Assembly: GCF_902859595.1 (NCBI RefSeq)
Contig: NZ_CADIJQ010000002.1
Coordinates: 493,661-557,660 of the forward strand
Direction of reading: 5' to 3'
DNA: 64,000 nt
Source: Achromobacter kerstersii
Lineage (GTDB): Bacteria; Pseudomonadota; Gammaproteobacteria; Burkholderiales; Burkholderiaceae_B
Made by a program: the position numbers and the translations under genes. Below, piece by piece: positions 28,579 to 37,836 of this stretch (positions within the stretch are counted from its first letter, which is position 1; each line of letters begins with the position of its first letter). The notes beneath the pieces were generated by a model. The model made no database searches, was not told the origin of the DNA, and saw nothing but the letters and a program-made list of their open reading frames with translations.

Positions 28579-29085
28579 ATGATCCGACCCGCCCAAGTAA
28601 GCGACCTGGCCCGCCTGGCCGATATCGAACGCTCCGCCGCGCAGCGCTTTCGCGGCACGCCCATGGACTGGGCCGCCGATGGGGAAACGCTGCCGCTTGA
28701 TGCGCTGGTCGCGGCCCAGGCGGCCGGCCTGTTGTGGGTGGCGTTGCGTGACGGGCAGGTATGCGGTTTTGCCCTGGCCAGGCCGATGGATGGCGACCTG
28801 TTCCTGGTGGAAATGTCAGTGGCCTTGCCCGCGCAAGGCCAAGGCCTGGGCCGAGGGTTGATGCAGGCCGTACTGGCGCACGCGCACGCGGCAGGCCGGT
28901 ACGGGGCCGTCGTGCTGACCACCGACCGCGAGCTGCCATGGAATGCGCCGTTTTATCAACGGCTGGGTTTTGTGGAATTGGCGCCGCCGTATTCGGCGGG
29001 CGTGCACGCCCGTCTGCAATCAGAAGCGGATGCGGGTTTCGATGCCGCACGGCGTTGCGCCCTGGCCTATCCGCTGCGGGCTTAG
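28579..29085 (+). CDS. GNAT family N-acetyltransferase
   Basis: 168 residues. It begins with the family start MIRPAQVSDLARLADIERSA. The acetyl-CoA binding motif A is FLVEMSVALPAQGQGLGRGL (Q/RxxGxG/A seen as QGQGLG, about residues 92-97), and motif B follows as APFYQRLGFVEL. It transfers an acetyl group to an unknown amine. Position before a lipoprotein gene gives no substrate clue. Confidence 0.88.
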   Translation: MIRPAQVSDLARLADIERSAAQRFRGTPMDWAADGETLPLDALVAAQAAGLLWVALRDGQVCGFALARPMDGDLFLVEMSVALPAQGQGLGRGLMQAVLAHAHAAGRYGAVVLTTDRELPWNAPFYQRLGFVELAPPYSAGVHARLQSEADAGFDAARRCALAYPLRA

Positions 29086-29207
29086 TCCCTGTGTCAACTC
29101 GCTTCGATCGCAACAAAATCCGCCCGCAAGCGGCCGTGGGCCAGCGCTTCGGGATAATCTGCCCCCATGCGCCCGCCATCCACGCAGCGGGCAAGGAGAG
29201 GATACGG

Positions 29208-29912
29208 ATGTCACTGTGGCGAGCCTGCCTGGCAGGCCTGGCAATGGCCTCAATGCTGTTCATGACGGCCTGCGTCAATAAAGAACCCCAGGAACGCGTG
29301 GCGTTCATCCAGTTGCTGCAATCTCGCGTGACCAGCGACGCGCTGCTGCCGCTTGCCGCCTTGACCAAGGCCGAGAAGGAAGCGGTGGGTGACTACGACG
29401 ACGCGTACGGCGTCATGACCGATTTCCAACAAGAAATGGCCAAGGCGGCCGGCTCGTTGCGCGACGTGCTGGCGGTGGAGACCCTGCGGTCGGTTGGCGA
29501 AATCGTGGAACGCAAAGCGGCGTTCGAGGCGGCTCGCAAGACCCTGGCCGACAGCGCGGGCAAGCTTCAGGACGCGCGCGCCAAAGCCGACAAGGCGCGA
29601 GCCGGCCTGACGCTGCCGGCCGACTTGGCGCCTGTCTACGACGGCGTTTATGACGATGCGGTGACCGCGCCCGCCGCCGAGCTGATGCAGGCCGCTACGC
29701 GCATGGATTCCGTGGCGCACGACGCAATAGGTATCGCGGATTTCGTCGCCGCCAACTCCGCCGAAATTCAGCTTGTGGATGGCCAGGCGCGTGTGGCCAC
29801 GCCCACGCTCCAACAGGAACTGAACTTGCGATTGCAGGGCCTGAATGCGCAGTCGGCGGGCCTTGCCGAAGCGCGCGAAACCATCCTGCTTGCGGCAGGC
29901 CGAGGGTCTTGA
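29208..29912 (+). CDS. DUF3053 family lipoprotein
   Basis: 234 residues. The signal peptide ends in the lipobox FMTAC (Cys about residue 22). The rest is almost entirely helical, rich in Ala, Glu, Lys and Leu, and could form long coiled coils. NKEPQERVAFIQLLQSR after the Cys is typical of DUF3053 lipoproteins. AAGGAG upstream (29193-29198) supports the ATG at 29208. The function is unknown; a periplasmic stress or envelope role is often supposed. Confidence 0.82.
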   Translation: MSLWRACLAGLAMASMLFMTACVNKEPQERVAFIQLLQSRVTSDALLPLAALTKAEKEAVGDYDDAYGVMTDFQQEMAKAAGSLRDVLAVETLRSVGEIVERKAAFEAARKTLADSAGKLQDARAKADKARAGLTLPADLAPVYDGVYDDAVTAPAAELMQAATRMDSVAHDAIGIADFVAANSAEIQLVDGQARVATPTLQQELNLRLQGLNAQSAGLAEARETILLAAGRGS

Positions 29913-29979
29913 AAGCGTCCGGTAGCAGGCGCTTTGTACAATGCGGGTCTCGCGGCGTTCGCCGTGCCTGGAACGGAAT

Positions 29980-31071
29980 ATGAGTCAATCATCCAGCTTG
30001 CACTTCAGGACCTTTCTGCTCCTGCTTGTCGTCGTCACCATCGCATTCGGCTGGTTATTGTGGCCGTTCTATGGCGCCGTGTTTTGGGGCGCCATTCTTG
30101 CCATTATCTTTGGGCCCTTGCAGCGCCGGCTGGTCAAGCGGTGGGGGGGCAGGCGCAATCTTGCCGCGCTGATCACCCTGTTGGGGGTCTTGCTGCTGGT
30201 CATTCTGCCGCTGGTCGCCATCAGCGGGTCGCTGGTGCGTGAAGGCGCGAACCTGTATCAGAGCATCAAGTCGGGCGAGCTGAATTTCGGCGCCTACTTT
30301 CAGCAGGCGATGGCGGCATTGCCTCCGTCGGTGCACGACCTGCTGGCGCGCTTTGATCTGGCCGACATCCCGAGCCTGCAAGAAAAGCTCAGCGCGGGCG
30401 CCATGCAGGCCAGCCAGTTCCTGGCGACCCAGGCCTTGAGCATCGGGCAGGACACGTTCCAGTTCGTGATCAGCTTCGGCATCATGCTGTACCTGCTGTT
30501 CTTCCTGTTGCGTGACGGGCCGCAGTTGTCCGCACGCATCAAGCGCGCCATGCCGCTGAGCGACGCGCACAAGCAGCATTTGTTTCGCAAGTTCACGACC
30601 GTGATCCGCGCCACCGTCAAGGGCAACATCGCGGTTGCGGCGGCGCAGGGCGCGTTGGGCGGCATCATCTTTTCGATTCTGTCGATTCAGGGCGCGCTGC
30701 TGTGGGGCGTGATCATGGGCTTCCTGTCGCTGCTGCCCGCCGTGGGCGCAGGCCTGATCTGGGCGCCCGTGGCCATCTACTTCCTGCTGACGGGCGCCGT
30801 CGTCAAAGGCGCGGTGCTGATTGCGTTTGGCGTGCTGGTCATCGGTATGGTCGACAACGTGCTGCGCCCGATTCTGGTGGGCAAGGACACGAAGATGCCC
30901 GACTACGTGGTGCTGATTTCCACACTGGGCGGCATGGCGCTGTTCGGCCTGAACGGTTTTGTGATCGGCCCGCTGATCGCCGCGCTGTTCATGGCCTGCT
31001 GGGACCTGTTCTCGCCGTCGTCGGATGAGCTGCTCGGCAACACGGAAGACGCGCCGCCGTCCGCCAAGTAA
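29980..31071 (+). CDS. AI-2E family transporter (PerM/TqsA-like)
   Basis: 363 residues with about eight hydrophobic segments: two or three at the N-terminus, a central soluble part (about residues 65-140), then a five-segment block. Motifs typical of the family are FFLLRDGP at about residue 170 and VDNVLRPILVGKDTKMPDYVVLISTLGG near 300. Relatives export autoinducer-2 or act as Na+/H+ or other antiporters. The ATG at 29980 is preferred to 29941 because GGAACGGA lies just upstream and the hydrophobic start fits. A terminator follows at 31098. Confidence 0.88.
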   Translation: MSQSSSLHFRTFLLLLVVVTIAFGWLLWPFYGAVFWGAILAIIFGPLQRRLVKRWGGRRNLAALITLLGVLLLVILPLVAISGSLVREGANLYQSIKSGELNFGAYFQQAMAALPPSVHDLLARFDLADIPSLQEKLSAGAMQASQFLATQALSIGQDTFQFVISFGIMLYLLFFLLRDGPQLSARIKRAMPLSDAHKQHLFRKFTTVIRATVKGNIAVAAAQGALGGIIFSILSIQGALLWGVIMGFLSLLPAVGAGLIWAPVAIYFLLTGAVVKGAVLIAFGVLVIGMVDNVLRPILVGKDTKMPDYVVLISTLGGMALFGLNGFVIGPLIAALFMACWDLFSPSSDELLGNTEDAPPSAK

Positions 31072-31097
31072 GGCCCGCGCGGGTGTATCGTGTAGCA

Positions 31098-31125
31098 GGG
31101 CCGGTCTTCACAGGCCGGCCCTTTT
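31098..31125 (+). terminator. Intrinsic terminator
   Basis: GGGCCGG (31098-31104) pairs with CCGGCCC (31115-31121), followed by TTTT. It stands shortly after the AI-2E transporter gene. Confidence 0.7.
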
Positions 31126-31188
31126 GCATTGCCGATTTTCTCTGCCGGCTGTTTCTTTGCTGGCTTGCCCACACAGGAGCGCGTTGCA

Positions 31189-31410
31189 ATGGAATGGAAA
31201 CTGCATCGATCAGGCTGGATCGAAGAACGCAATTTCGATATTGAGTTCGCTGAGGTGCCCGAAGGGTTTCATGCGCGGGTACGCATCATCGGATTCCCCC
31301 CTCTTGAAGACACCAAGAACGTCTTTCCCACCGAGGCCTTGGCGGAGAAGGGCGCGTTGACCTTGCTCAAGAGCCAGTTTGCGGGCACGCCCGACCTGGA
31401 AGAAAAATAG
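31189..31410 (+). CDS. Small hypothetical protein, 73 residues
   Basis: Not recognised by name. AGGAG lies about 9 nt before the ATG at 31189. The sequence MEWKLHRSGWIEERNFDIEF, then VPEGFHARVRIIGFPP and ALAEKGALTLLKSQF, is balanced and soluble, with a beta-beta-helix look. The terminator upstream at 31098 and the convergent gene downstream show it is a separate unit. Confidence 0.7.
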   Translation: MEWKLHRSGWIEERNFDIEFAEVPEGFHARVRIIGFPPLEDTKNVFPTEALAEKGALTLLKSQFAGTPDLEEK

Positions 31411-31441
31411 CGCGGCGTCTGCCGCGCTTGGCCGTTGACGC

Positions 31442-33304
31442 CTAACGCAGCCTGAACAGGTTGTCGCCGATGCGCAGGTCTCGGTCGGTGCGGGGCTGCG
31501 TGCGCACCAATCCTTGCTTGAGCGCCTGCTGGATATTCGTGACGCCCGTCTCGTCCGCGGTGTCCATCGAAAAGCTGATGGCGGTCAGGTGGCCGCGCAG
31601 GCTCCATTCGCCCGCTGCGTCCGGCGTATAGATGGGCAGGCGCTCAACGGTGCTGGTCTGCACATCGCTGGGCGGGGTGACGTACAGCACGATGTCATCA
31701 CGGCCGTCGCCCGTCAGATCGGCAAAGACCAGTTGGCAGCGGGGTTCCGCGGTTTGGCTGGACAGCCCCGTGGATGCGCCGGACTTGGCTGGCGCGGCGC
31801 ACGTTTTGGCTTGCGAGGGATAAGTCTGTATCAAGTACGCCCACCACGACGCCGGCACCTTGGTGTTCGCGGGGATCGTGGTGAAGGCGGGCACGTTCGC
31901 CATGTCCTGAGCTAGCTGCTGTGCATTGTCCGCCCAGCGGAAGTAGCCGCTTTTCAACGCTTCTTTGGCAACGGCCGCAATGCGGGGGTCTCGTGCGTTG
32001 GCCGCCCCATCGGCCAGTTTCTGTACGGCTTCCACGCCCCACTTTCCAAAGTCTTCACCGACACGGTAATACGTGAACTCGTGGGGATCGAGGCGTCCGT
32101 CGATCATGCGCTGCAACTGGCTTTCGGCCGCCAGGCGCAAGGGGTTGGCGACGGGCGTAATGAACGCCGCCAGCACCGCCAGCGTGGCGCCGGCGGTGAT
32201 CAGGTTGGTAGCGGCCAACATCGGGTAGTAATGCTTGGGGCGCAAGGCCGCCCAGCTGTAACCCGCCCCATACAGCACCAGAATGCCGCTTGCGGCCACG
32301 CCCCAGGCGCGCAGCACGGTCCAGCCGTACTGGTCGACTCGGACGATGGCGCCGTACAGGGCCACGGCCGCCAGCGGCAGCAGGCACACCATGGCCGCAC
32401 GCAGCAGCGCGCCCAGGCGCGGGCCGAATGGCGCGGCGTCCGCATGGTCTTGCCAGGCCGCGTTGATCAGCTTGATCCACACGAGCGAGAACGCAATCAG
32501 GGCGCCCGCCGACAATTGCACGGCCTGCAAGCCCAGCGCCATGCGGGCGGCGAGCGCCAGCGTGAAGGCAACGCCCACCAGCGTGACCAGCGGCAGCAAC
32601 CACGCATTGAGCGTCAGCCACGAACGTTGCAGGGTGTCCGTCAGTGCGGGGCGTCGGCGTACGCCGACCAGGCATGCCGCCAGAATCATCGGCCATGCCG
32701 CGTAGCGGAACGTTGAGTTTTCGACAATCCGCTGCACGATGCCGATGCCGATCATCTTGAACATGGCGCCCGCCGCCGTCAGCAGCAGGCACACGGCCCC
32801 CGCCAGGAAAAGGCTCAGGGCCAGGTGGACGGCATTGCGCCACGCGGCGCGAAATACTGCCGGGTAATGCCATTGCGCGCGCGTGGCGTCCAGCGCCTGA
32901 ATCACCGGCAGCAGGATGAAACCCGCCGTGCCGGTCAGCAGCATGGCAACGCCCATCTCGCTGTCCCGAAGCCAGCCGCCGCGCTCATTCGGCAACGCGC
33001 CAAACGCGGCCGTCAGCCCATAGGCGGTGAGGGCGGGCAGGATCAGGCCATAGACGGCCAGCGCAATCAGCCAGCGCCTGGGGCTGGCCATCCCCGCCAG
33101 CAAAGCGCCGGCCAGCGGCGCCAGCGCCAGCCATTGCAGCAGAAAGTACAGGCCGAAGGGATGGCCCCATGGCCACGCCTGGCGCGCCATGAGTTCATGC
33201 AGGGCCACCCCAAGCAGGGCCGCGATGACGCCATAGACCAGCACGGTTTTGTCGGGCGCGCTCAGAGCGCTGCCGGGGGGTACTTTAAGGGACGGATTAT
33301 TCAT
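31442..33304 (-). CDS. DUF4153 domain membrane protein
   Basis: About 620 residues. Roughly the first 400 carry twelve or so hydrophobic segments; the last 200 are a soluble, probably periplasmic, domain with a short FG-GAP-like stretch, FADLTGDGRDDIVLYV. DUF4153 covers multi-spanning proteins of unknown function. The ATG at 33304 is used; an in-frame ATG at 33346 would add 14 residues and neither has a clear ribosome site. It is divergent from the diguanylate cyclase. Confidence 0.82.
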   Translation of the reverse strand: MNNPSLKVPPGSALSAPDKTVLVYGVIAALLGVALHELMARQAWPWGHPFGLYFLLQWLALAPLAGALLAGMASPRRWLIALAVYGLILPALTAYGLTAAFGALPNERGGWLRDSEMGVAMLLTGTAGFILLPVIQALDATRAQWHYPAVFRAAWRNAVHLALSLFLAGAVCLLLTAAGAMFKMIGIGIVQRIVENSTFRYAAWPMILAACLVGVRRRPALTDTLQRSWLTLNAWLLPLVTLVGVAFTLALAARMALGLQAVQLSAGALIAFSLVWIKLINAAWQDHADAAPFGPRLGALLRAAMVCLLPLAAVALYGAIVRVDQYGWTVLRAWGVAASGILVLYGAGYSWAALRPKHYYPMLAATNLITAGATLAVLAAFITPVANPLRLAAESQLQRMIDGRLDPHEFTYYRVGEDFGKWGVEAVQKLADGAANARDPRIAAVAKEALKSGYFRWADNAQQLAQDMANVPAFTTIPANTKVPASWWAYLIQTYPSQAKTCAAPAKSGASTGLSSQTAEPRCQLVFADLTGDGRDDIVLYVTPPSDVQTSTVERLPIYTPDAAGEWSLRGHLTAISFSMDTADETGVTNIQQALKQGLVRTQPRTDRDLRIGDNLFRLR

Positions 33305-33575
33305 GGCGGCGATAGTAACAACGCGCTCATTGGCCGGTATATGCAACGGGTTGCCATCCGTATCTGTCTGTCAGGAAGTCATCGCGCAGCGCAATATTTC
33401 GGAGTAAATTGGGGACGCGATGATGGGGGTTAATCAGGGCTTAAGCCCGTAATCCGGCCGTTGTGCGCGGATTGTGCGGTTGCGGGCTTCTGCAATAATT
33501 TCTGAATTTGATCCACCCGGCGCAATGATCGGGACGGACGTATCGGGAGGCGCATGGGTCCAAAAGAGGTAATCA

Positions 33576-35150
33576 ATGGCTGACGGCGAAAGCCTGGCAG
33601 GCGTGAGAACGCGCCCGCAGCACCGGTATTCCATGCGGACCGGTTTGCTGGCCCTGGTCGTCACCTGTATTGCGCCGGCGCTGGTCGTGGCGTCGGTGGC
33701 GGTGTACGAAAGCTACGTTGTCCAAAAGGAACGCATCTTTCGCGACACCATTTTCCTTGCCCGCAATCTGGCGTCCATCCTCGACCGCGAACTGACTGGC
33801 GTGGAAGCGGGCGTGCAGATGCTGGCGTCATCCCCGGATCTTCTTAACGGTGATTTCGCGGGCTTTCATCAGCGTGCGCGGGAGTCAGTGCGTTTCCAGA
33901 TCGTTGACAGCTATGTGCTGACCGACAAAGACGGCCGCCAGGTGCTCAATACGCTGGTGCCTTACGGCACGCCCCTGCCGCTTTCCGGCGCGCCCGAAGA
34001 TTTAAGGCAGGTGTTTCGCGCGCGCTCTCCTGTGCTGACCCGCTTGTTCACGGGCGGCGTCAGCGGCAGGCCGACCATTGCGCTCGGCGTGCCCGTTCTG
34101 CGTGCGGGGGAGGTCGCCTATAGCCTGAACGTGGGCATTTCGCCCGACCGAATCGGGGCGGCGCTGGGCCGGCGCGCCTTGCCGGATGGCTGGGTGGCCG
34201 CCGTGCTGGACAGCTCCGGCACCATCGTGGCCCGCACTCGCGACGCGTCCAAGTTCGTGGGCGAGAAGGCCGTCCCTTCGCTGGCGCGCGCCGTCATGCA
34301 GGACGGCGAAGGCGCATTGGAATCCACCACGAAGGAAGGCACGCCCGTCTACACCGCGTTCAGCCGGTCTGCCGTGTCTGGGTGGACCGTCGCGGCCGGT
34401 GCGCCGATGACCTTATTGACTACCGACTTGTACCGTTCCATCGCCTGGCTGGCATTGGGCACCTTGTTCGCGTTTGGCCTGGGGCTGTGGCTGGCGTTGC
34501 GATTGGCCAGCAGCCTGACGTCTGCGGTGCAAGGTCTGGTCGGCCCGGCATTGGCGCTGGGCGAAGGCCGTACCGTCGAACTGGCCGGCACCCGCGTCAA
34601 AGAGGCCGAGGAAGTCGGTACGGCGTTGTTGCAGGCCTCGCGCATGCTGGCGCACGCACAGCATCTGGCGCACTACGACCCGCTTACTGGCTTGTGCAAC
34701 CGGGTGTTGTTCGGCGAGCTGATCTTGCGTGAATTGGCCGTGGCGCAGCGCAGTGGCGAGCCCTTCGCCATTCTGGCGATCGACCTGGACGGGTTCAAGG
34801 CGGTCAACGACATGCACGGCCACGCCGCGGGCGACACCGTGCTGAAAGAGGCCGCCGACCGCATGGGCCGCGCCATCCGCGTGTCCGATGTGGCGGCCCG
34901 GCTGGGGGGTGATGAGTTCGCCGTCTTGCTGATGGGAGTCGGCAAGGAGCAAGCGCAACCCGTGGCCGAGGCCTTGGTCGACAGCCTGTCCTTGCCTTAT
35001 CCGGGCATCCGCGTATCGGTGTCTGCCAGCGTCGGCATCGCGGTGTATCCGGAGTCCGGCATCACGATGCTGCAATTGCTGGAGCGGGCCGATGTGGCGC
35101 TGTACCAGGCCAAGGGGCAGGGCAAGCGGCGCGTGGCGTCCGACCTATAA
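33576..35150 (+). CDS. Membrane sensor diguanylate cyclase
   Basis: 524 residues. TM1 is at about 22-44, a periplasmic Cache-like sensor spans about 45-285, TM2 is at about 290-312 and a HAMP-like linker follows. The GGDEF domain starts near YDPLTGLCNR (about 366). The active site GGDEF is intact at residues 444-448, and the inhibitory I-site RVSD sits at 435-438, exactly five residues ahead. It should make c-di-GMP with product inhibition in answer to an external signal. No EAL domain is present. GAGG upstream of the ATG supports the start. Confidence 0.93.
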   Translation: MADGESLAGVRTRPQHRYSMRTGLLALVVTCIAPALVVASVAVYESYVVQKERIFRDTIFLARNLASILDRELTGVEAGVQMLASSPDLLNGDFAGFHQRARESVRFQIVDSYVLTDKDGRQVLNTLVPYGTPLPLSGAPEDLRQVFRARSPVLTRLFTGGVSGRPTIALGVPVLRAGEVAYSLNVGISPDRIGAALGRRALPDGWVAAVLDSSGTIVARTRDASKFVGEKAVPSLARAVMQDGEGALESTTKEGTPVYTAFSRSAVSGWTVAAGAPMTLLTTDLYRSIAWLALGTLFAFGLGLWLALRLASSLTSAVQGLVGPALALGEGRTVELAGTRVKEAEEVGTALLQASRMLAHAQHLAHYDPLTGLCNRVLFGELILRELAVAQRSGEPFAILAIDLDGFKAVNDMHGHAAGDTVLKEAADRMGRAIRVSDVAARLGGDEFAVLLMGVGKEQAQPVAEALVDSLSLPYPGIRVSVSASVGIAVYPESGITMLQLLERADVALYQAKGQGKRRVASDL

Positions 35151-35196
35151 CGGTGATGTGGTTGGCCGCGCCGCCCCGCCTCGTGGCGGGGGCGAT

Positions 35197-35451
35197 TCAG
35201 ACGCCAGGGCGCGGCGGCTGTTGAGGGGCGAGGGCCGTCAGGACCTCGCCTGATTTCAGCCGATACTGCTTGTCGCCCAGCGCGTCCACCTGTTCCCCTT
35301 CGGAGGTCCGAAGGATATAGCGCGTGGCGGGCGGGGGCGGCGAGTCCGGCGTGGGCGGACCGTCCGCTTGCAGGAAGACTTCTATCCGATAAAGCCGGCC
35401 AGACTCCGTGCTGGCAAGAACATCACTCAGTCTGCGTATTGAAATGGCCAT
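35197..35451 (-). CDS. Small hypothetical protein, 84 residues
   Basis: Not recognised. The protein begins MAISIRRLSDVLASTESGRLYRIEVF, has a Pro-rich middle (PPTPDSPPPP) and ends with YILRTSEGEQVDALGDKQYRLKSGEVL, which reads like a small beta domain. AGGGAG lies about 9 nt upstream of the ATG. It is convergent with the cyclase gene and divergent from the YddG-like gene. The ribosome site and coherent sequence support it as a real gene. Confidence 0.62.
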   Translation of the reverse strand: MAISIRRLSDVLASTESGRLYRIEVFLQADGPPTPDSPPPPATRYILRTSEGEQVDALGDKQYRLKSGEVLTALAPQQPPRPGV

Positions 35452-35563
35452 GCGCCTGCTACTCCCTCTTCTTCACGGTTTCGGTGGGTATGTCGCGGTT
35501 GCGGGCACGGATTTTCCTCCGTGCGGGCTGGTCACTACGATAACGTTTGGTTTTCGCTACACT

Positions 35564-35608
35564 GCCCGGCTGCACGGCGCCCGCTTGCACGGCGCCCGCT
35601 TACACGGC
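35564..35608. repeat. 15-bp tandem repeat, three copies
   Basis: Units 35564-35578, 35579-35593 and 35594-35608 share the pattern GCCCGCTTGCACGGC with two or fewer changes. They lie between a possible -10 (TACACT, 35558-35563) and the YddG-like start, so they would be in its 5' untranslated RNA. Confidence 0.85.
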
Positions 35609-35656
35609 GCCTGATTCAAGTGCAGGCAGCAGGACAACAGAAAAGCAGACACAGTA

Positions 35657-36565
35657 ATGCAGATTTCTCCCGGCCGGAACACGGCCACCATCCTTGGGTT
35701 GCTGGCGATCGTGCTGTGGGGCACGGTCGTGGGTTTGATTCGTGGAGTCAGTGAGAATTTCGGCGCCATTGGAGGCGCCGCGCTTATCTATACGGTGGGT
35801 TCGATCTTCCTGGTTGGCTTGCTGGGGTTTCCGAAATTACGGCAATTTCCTCGGCAGTATCTTGTCGTCGGCAGCCTGTTGTTCGTCGCCTACGAGATCT
35901 GTTTGTCGCTCTCGCTGGGCTTTGCCAATGATCGCGCGCAGGCCATTGAGCTGGGCATCGTCAATTACCTGTGGCCTTGCCTGACGGTGGTGCTGGCGAT
36001 CTTCATCAACGGGCAGCGGGCCAGCGCCTGGGTCGTTCCTGGGATATTGCTTTCCATCTGCGGCATCGTCTGGGTCGTGGGCGGATCAGGCGGATTATCG
36101 TGGGCGCGCACCGTCACGAATGTGTCGAGCAACCCCCTCAGTTATGGATTGGCGTTCAGTGGCGCCATTATCTGGGCGCTTTATTGCAACGTGACCAAGC
36201 GCTTCGCTGACGGCAAAAATGGCGTTGCGCTGTTCTTCATGCTGACTGCGGCGGTCTTGTGGATCAAATACTTCCTGAGCCCCGAGCCGCCCCTGGCATT
36301 TTCCGCGTCCGCCACGCTGGAACTCTGCGTGACCGGCGGCGCGATGGCGGCCGGCTATGCGTTGTGGAATGTGGGAATACTCAAAGGCAATCTGACCTTG
36401 CTGGCCACGGCGTCGTACTTCACCCCGGTGCTGTCGACCTTTTTCGCAGCCGTGTGGCTGTCCACCCACCTGACCGTGTCGTTCTGGCAAGGCGTGGCGA
36501 TGGTCACCGCCGGTTCGTTGTTGTGCTGGGCGGCAACGCGAGGCAAATCCGCCCGGGGCGGGTAG
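35657..36565 (+). CDS. yddG: Aromatic amino acid exporter, YddG-like (DMT family)
   Basis: 302 residues with ten hydrophobic segments in two EamA-type halves. It belongs to the drug/metabolite transporter superfamily; the FANDRAQAIELGIVNYLWPCLTV segment and KGNLTLLATASYFTPVLSTF are typical of YddG, which exports Phe, Tyr and Trp from E. coli. Specificity here is inferred from similarity. The 5' region carries the 15-bp repeats at 35564-35608. Confidence 0.85.
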   Translation: MQISPGRNTATILGLLAIVLWGTVVGLIRGVSENFGAIGGAALIYTVGSIFLVGLLGFPKLRQFPRQYLVVGSLLFVAYEICLSLSLGFANDRAQAIELGIVNYLWPCLTVVLAIFINGQRASAWVVPGILLSICGIVWVVGGSGGLSWARTVTNVSSNPLSYGLAFSGAIIWALYCNVTKRFADGKNGVALFFMLTAAVLWIKYFLSPEPPLAFSASATLELCVTGGAMAAGYALWNVGILKGNLTLLATASYFTPVLSTFFAAVWLSTHLTVSFWQGVAMVTAGSLLCWAATRGKSARGG

Positions 36566-36597
36566 CCCAGGGCGGATGGCTTGGGGGAAAAACGCGC

Positions 36598-36789
36598 CTA
36601 GTCGATCAACATGCTTTGGGCCACGGCGTAGCCCAGCGGGATCAACAGCAGCGAAGCAAAGGTGGAACTGACAATCGCCGCCGATATCTTCAGCCAGGGC
36701 TCGGGCCCCGCACTTTGAATCGTTTGAATCACCAACGCGACGATACCCATAACCATCAAACAGCTGATTACCACTGCTACGTAAGTCAT
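36598..36789 (-). CDS. Small membrane protein, 63 residues
   Basis: Two hydrophobic segments (about residues 3-24 and 34-57) joined by a short linker with QSAGPEPWLK. GGAGA precedes the ATG with good spacing, which supports a real gene. No family is recognised. It is convergent with the YddG-like gene. Confidence 0.62.
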   Translation of the reverse strand: MTYVAVVISCLMVMGIVALVIQTIQSAGPEPWLKISAAIVSSTFASLLLIPLGYAVAQSMLID

Positions 36790-37051
36790 GTTGTCTCCGT
36801 CCTCGCCTGATTAAAGGGGTGCGGCTGCCGCTGCTGCGGTCTAGATGTTTGAACTGATTGTGCGCCTGTATTGGCAGACTGCACCCTAGGGTTTTCCAGG
36901 CGCAACGCTTGCGATGTGGCGGTTTTGCCGCAGGGGATGCAGCATGAATTTCATGTGCGCGCGCAGCATTTCAATCGGCGTTCGATAAGGCCGTTTCAGC
37001 GTAGGGATTGCGCTACGATGGCGGCATCCCATCACAGAAAAAGGCGGTCCC

Positions 37052-37303
37052 ATGCCGCAGAAATTACGCCCTGGCACGCGTGCCACGCTTCAGGTCAGGC
37101 AGCTCATGCCGGGCGAATTTGCATGGATCATCACATTGCTCGACCCTGAGACCGGTAATGTGCATAGCACCAATTATTCGGAAAGACGCTATGGCAGCCA
37201 GGATGAGGCCTCTGCGGCAGGCAAGGCCGCCGTTGTGAAATTTCTGGGCAGCGATGGCAAAAATGTCATGAGCGTCCCCAAGGAAGCGAAGCCCAAGCCC
37301 TGA
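37052..37303 (+). CDS. Small hypothetical protein, 83 residues
   Basis: A basic, soluble protein: MPQKLRPGTRATLQVRQLMPG at the start, GEFAWIITLLDPETGNVHST in the middle and a Lys/Pro tail. Not recognised. AAGGCGG lies about 8 nt before the ATG and an intrinsic terminator follows at 37331, which argues for a real single gene. It may be an oligonucleotide-binding or structural protein; this is only a guess from its shape. Confidence 0.68.
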   Translation: MPQKLRPGTRATLQVRQLMPGEFAWIITLLDPETGNVHSTNYSERRYGSQDEASAAGKAAVVKFLGSDGKNVMSVPKEAKPKP

Positions 37304-37330
37304 TTCCGCCCTTGATTTTCCGCAAGATGA

Positions 37331-37353
37331 AGCCCTCGCCAGAGGGCTTTTTT
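37331..37353 (+). terminator. Intrinsic terminator
   Basis: AGCCCTC (37331-37337) pairs with GAGGGCT (37342-37348), loop GCCA, followed by six T. It ends the 83-residue protein gene. Confidence 0.85.
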
Positions 37354-37435
37354 GCGCCGGTGCGATATCGAAGCGGGGCGGGAACGCGAATTGCTGTGCA
37401 CCTTAGCGGCGCAATACGCGCCGGAGGAGCAGAAC

Positions 37436-37627
37436 ATGACCCCAACCCCGCATCGAGAGCCTGGCTTGCCCGACGACCTGTCGCCGGACGACCCTTCGCT
37501 ACCCGGCAACTTGCCGCCCGACGATCCCTTGCCGGACCCGAATCAGCCGCCCGACGATCCGCCGTCGCACGATCCCACGCCGCCTGCGCCCGATCCGCGT
37601 ATGCCTGGCGCCATTGATCTGGCTTGA
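37436..37627 (+). CDS. Pro/Asp-rich low-complexity small protein, 63 residues
   Basis: A strong ribosome site, GGAGGAG (37423-37429), lies 6 nt before the ATG. The product is very rich in Pro and Asp, with repeated PDDP or PDDL units, and has almost no hydrophobic core, so it should be disordered and acidic. No family is recognised. It is 50 bp upstream of the 24-residue membrane peptide gene. Confidence 0.65.
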   Translation: MTPTPHREPGLPDDLSPDDPSLPGNLPPDDPLPDPNQPPDDPPSHDPTPPAPDPRMPGAIDLA

Positions 37628-37677
37628 GCGGCGGTTGCCTGCTCGCGCGCAATTCATCAAATCATGAGGAGTCCGAT

Positions 37678-37752
37678 ATGCGTTCCATCTTGCTGTGGCT
37701 GCTTGGCGTGCCCATTCCCATCATCATTTTGCTGGCGCTTTTCTGGCATTGA
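37678..37752 (+). CDS. 24-residue hydrophobic membrane peptide
   Basis: ATG at 37678 to TGA at 37750-37752. The peptide has one basic residue at its start and then a continuous hydrophobic run (ILLWLLGVPIPIIILLALF) ending in WH. AGGAG lies 6 nt upstream (37667-37671). It is a single-span membrane peptide, easily missed by gene finders. I recall similar very small proteins with LLWLLGVPIPIIIL in other proteobacteria, but no function. The larger membrane protein at 37837 follows by 84 bp. Confidence 0.7.
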   Translation: MRSILLWLLGVPIPIIILLALFWH

Positions 37753-37836
37753 CGTGTCTGCCGTTTCCCGCATCGGCGTTTGGGCTTGAAGCTGGCCTGA
37801 AGGCCGGCGCGATAAAACAATGAATAAGGAATCACC

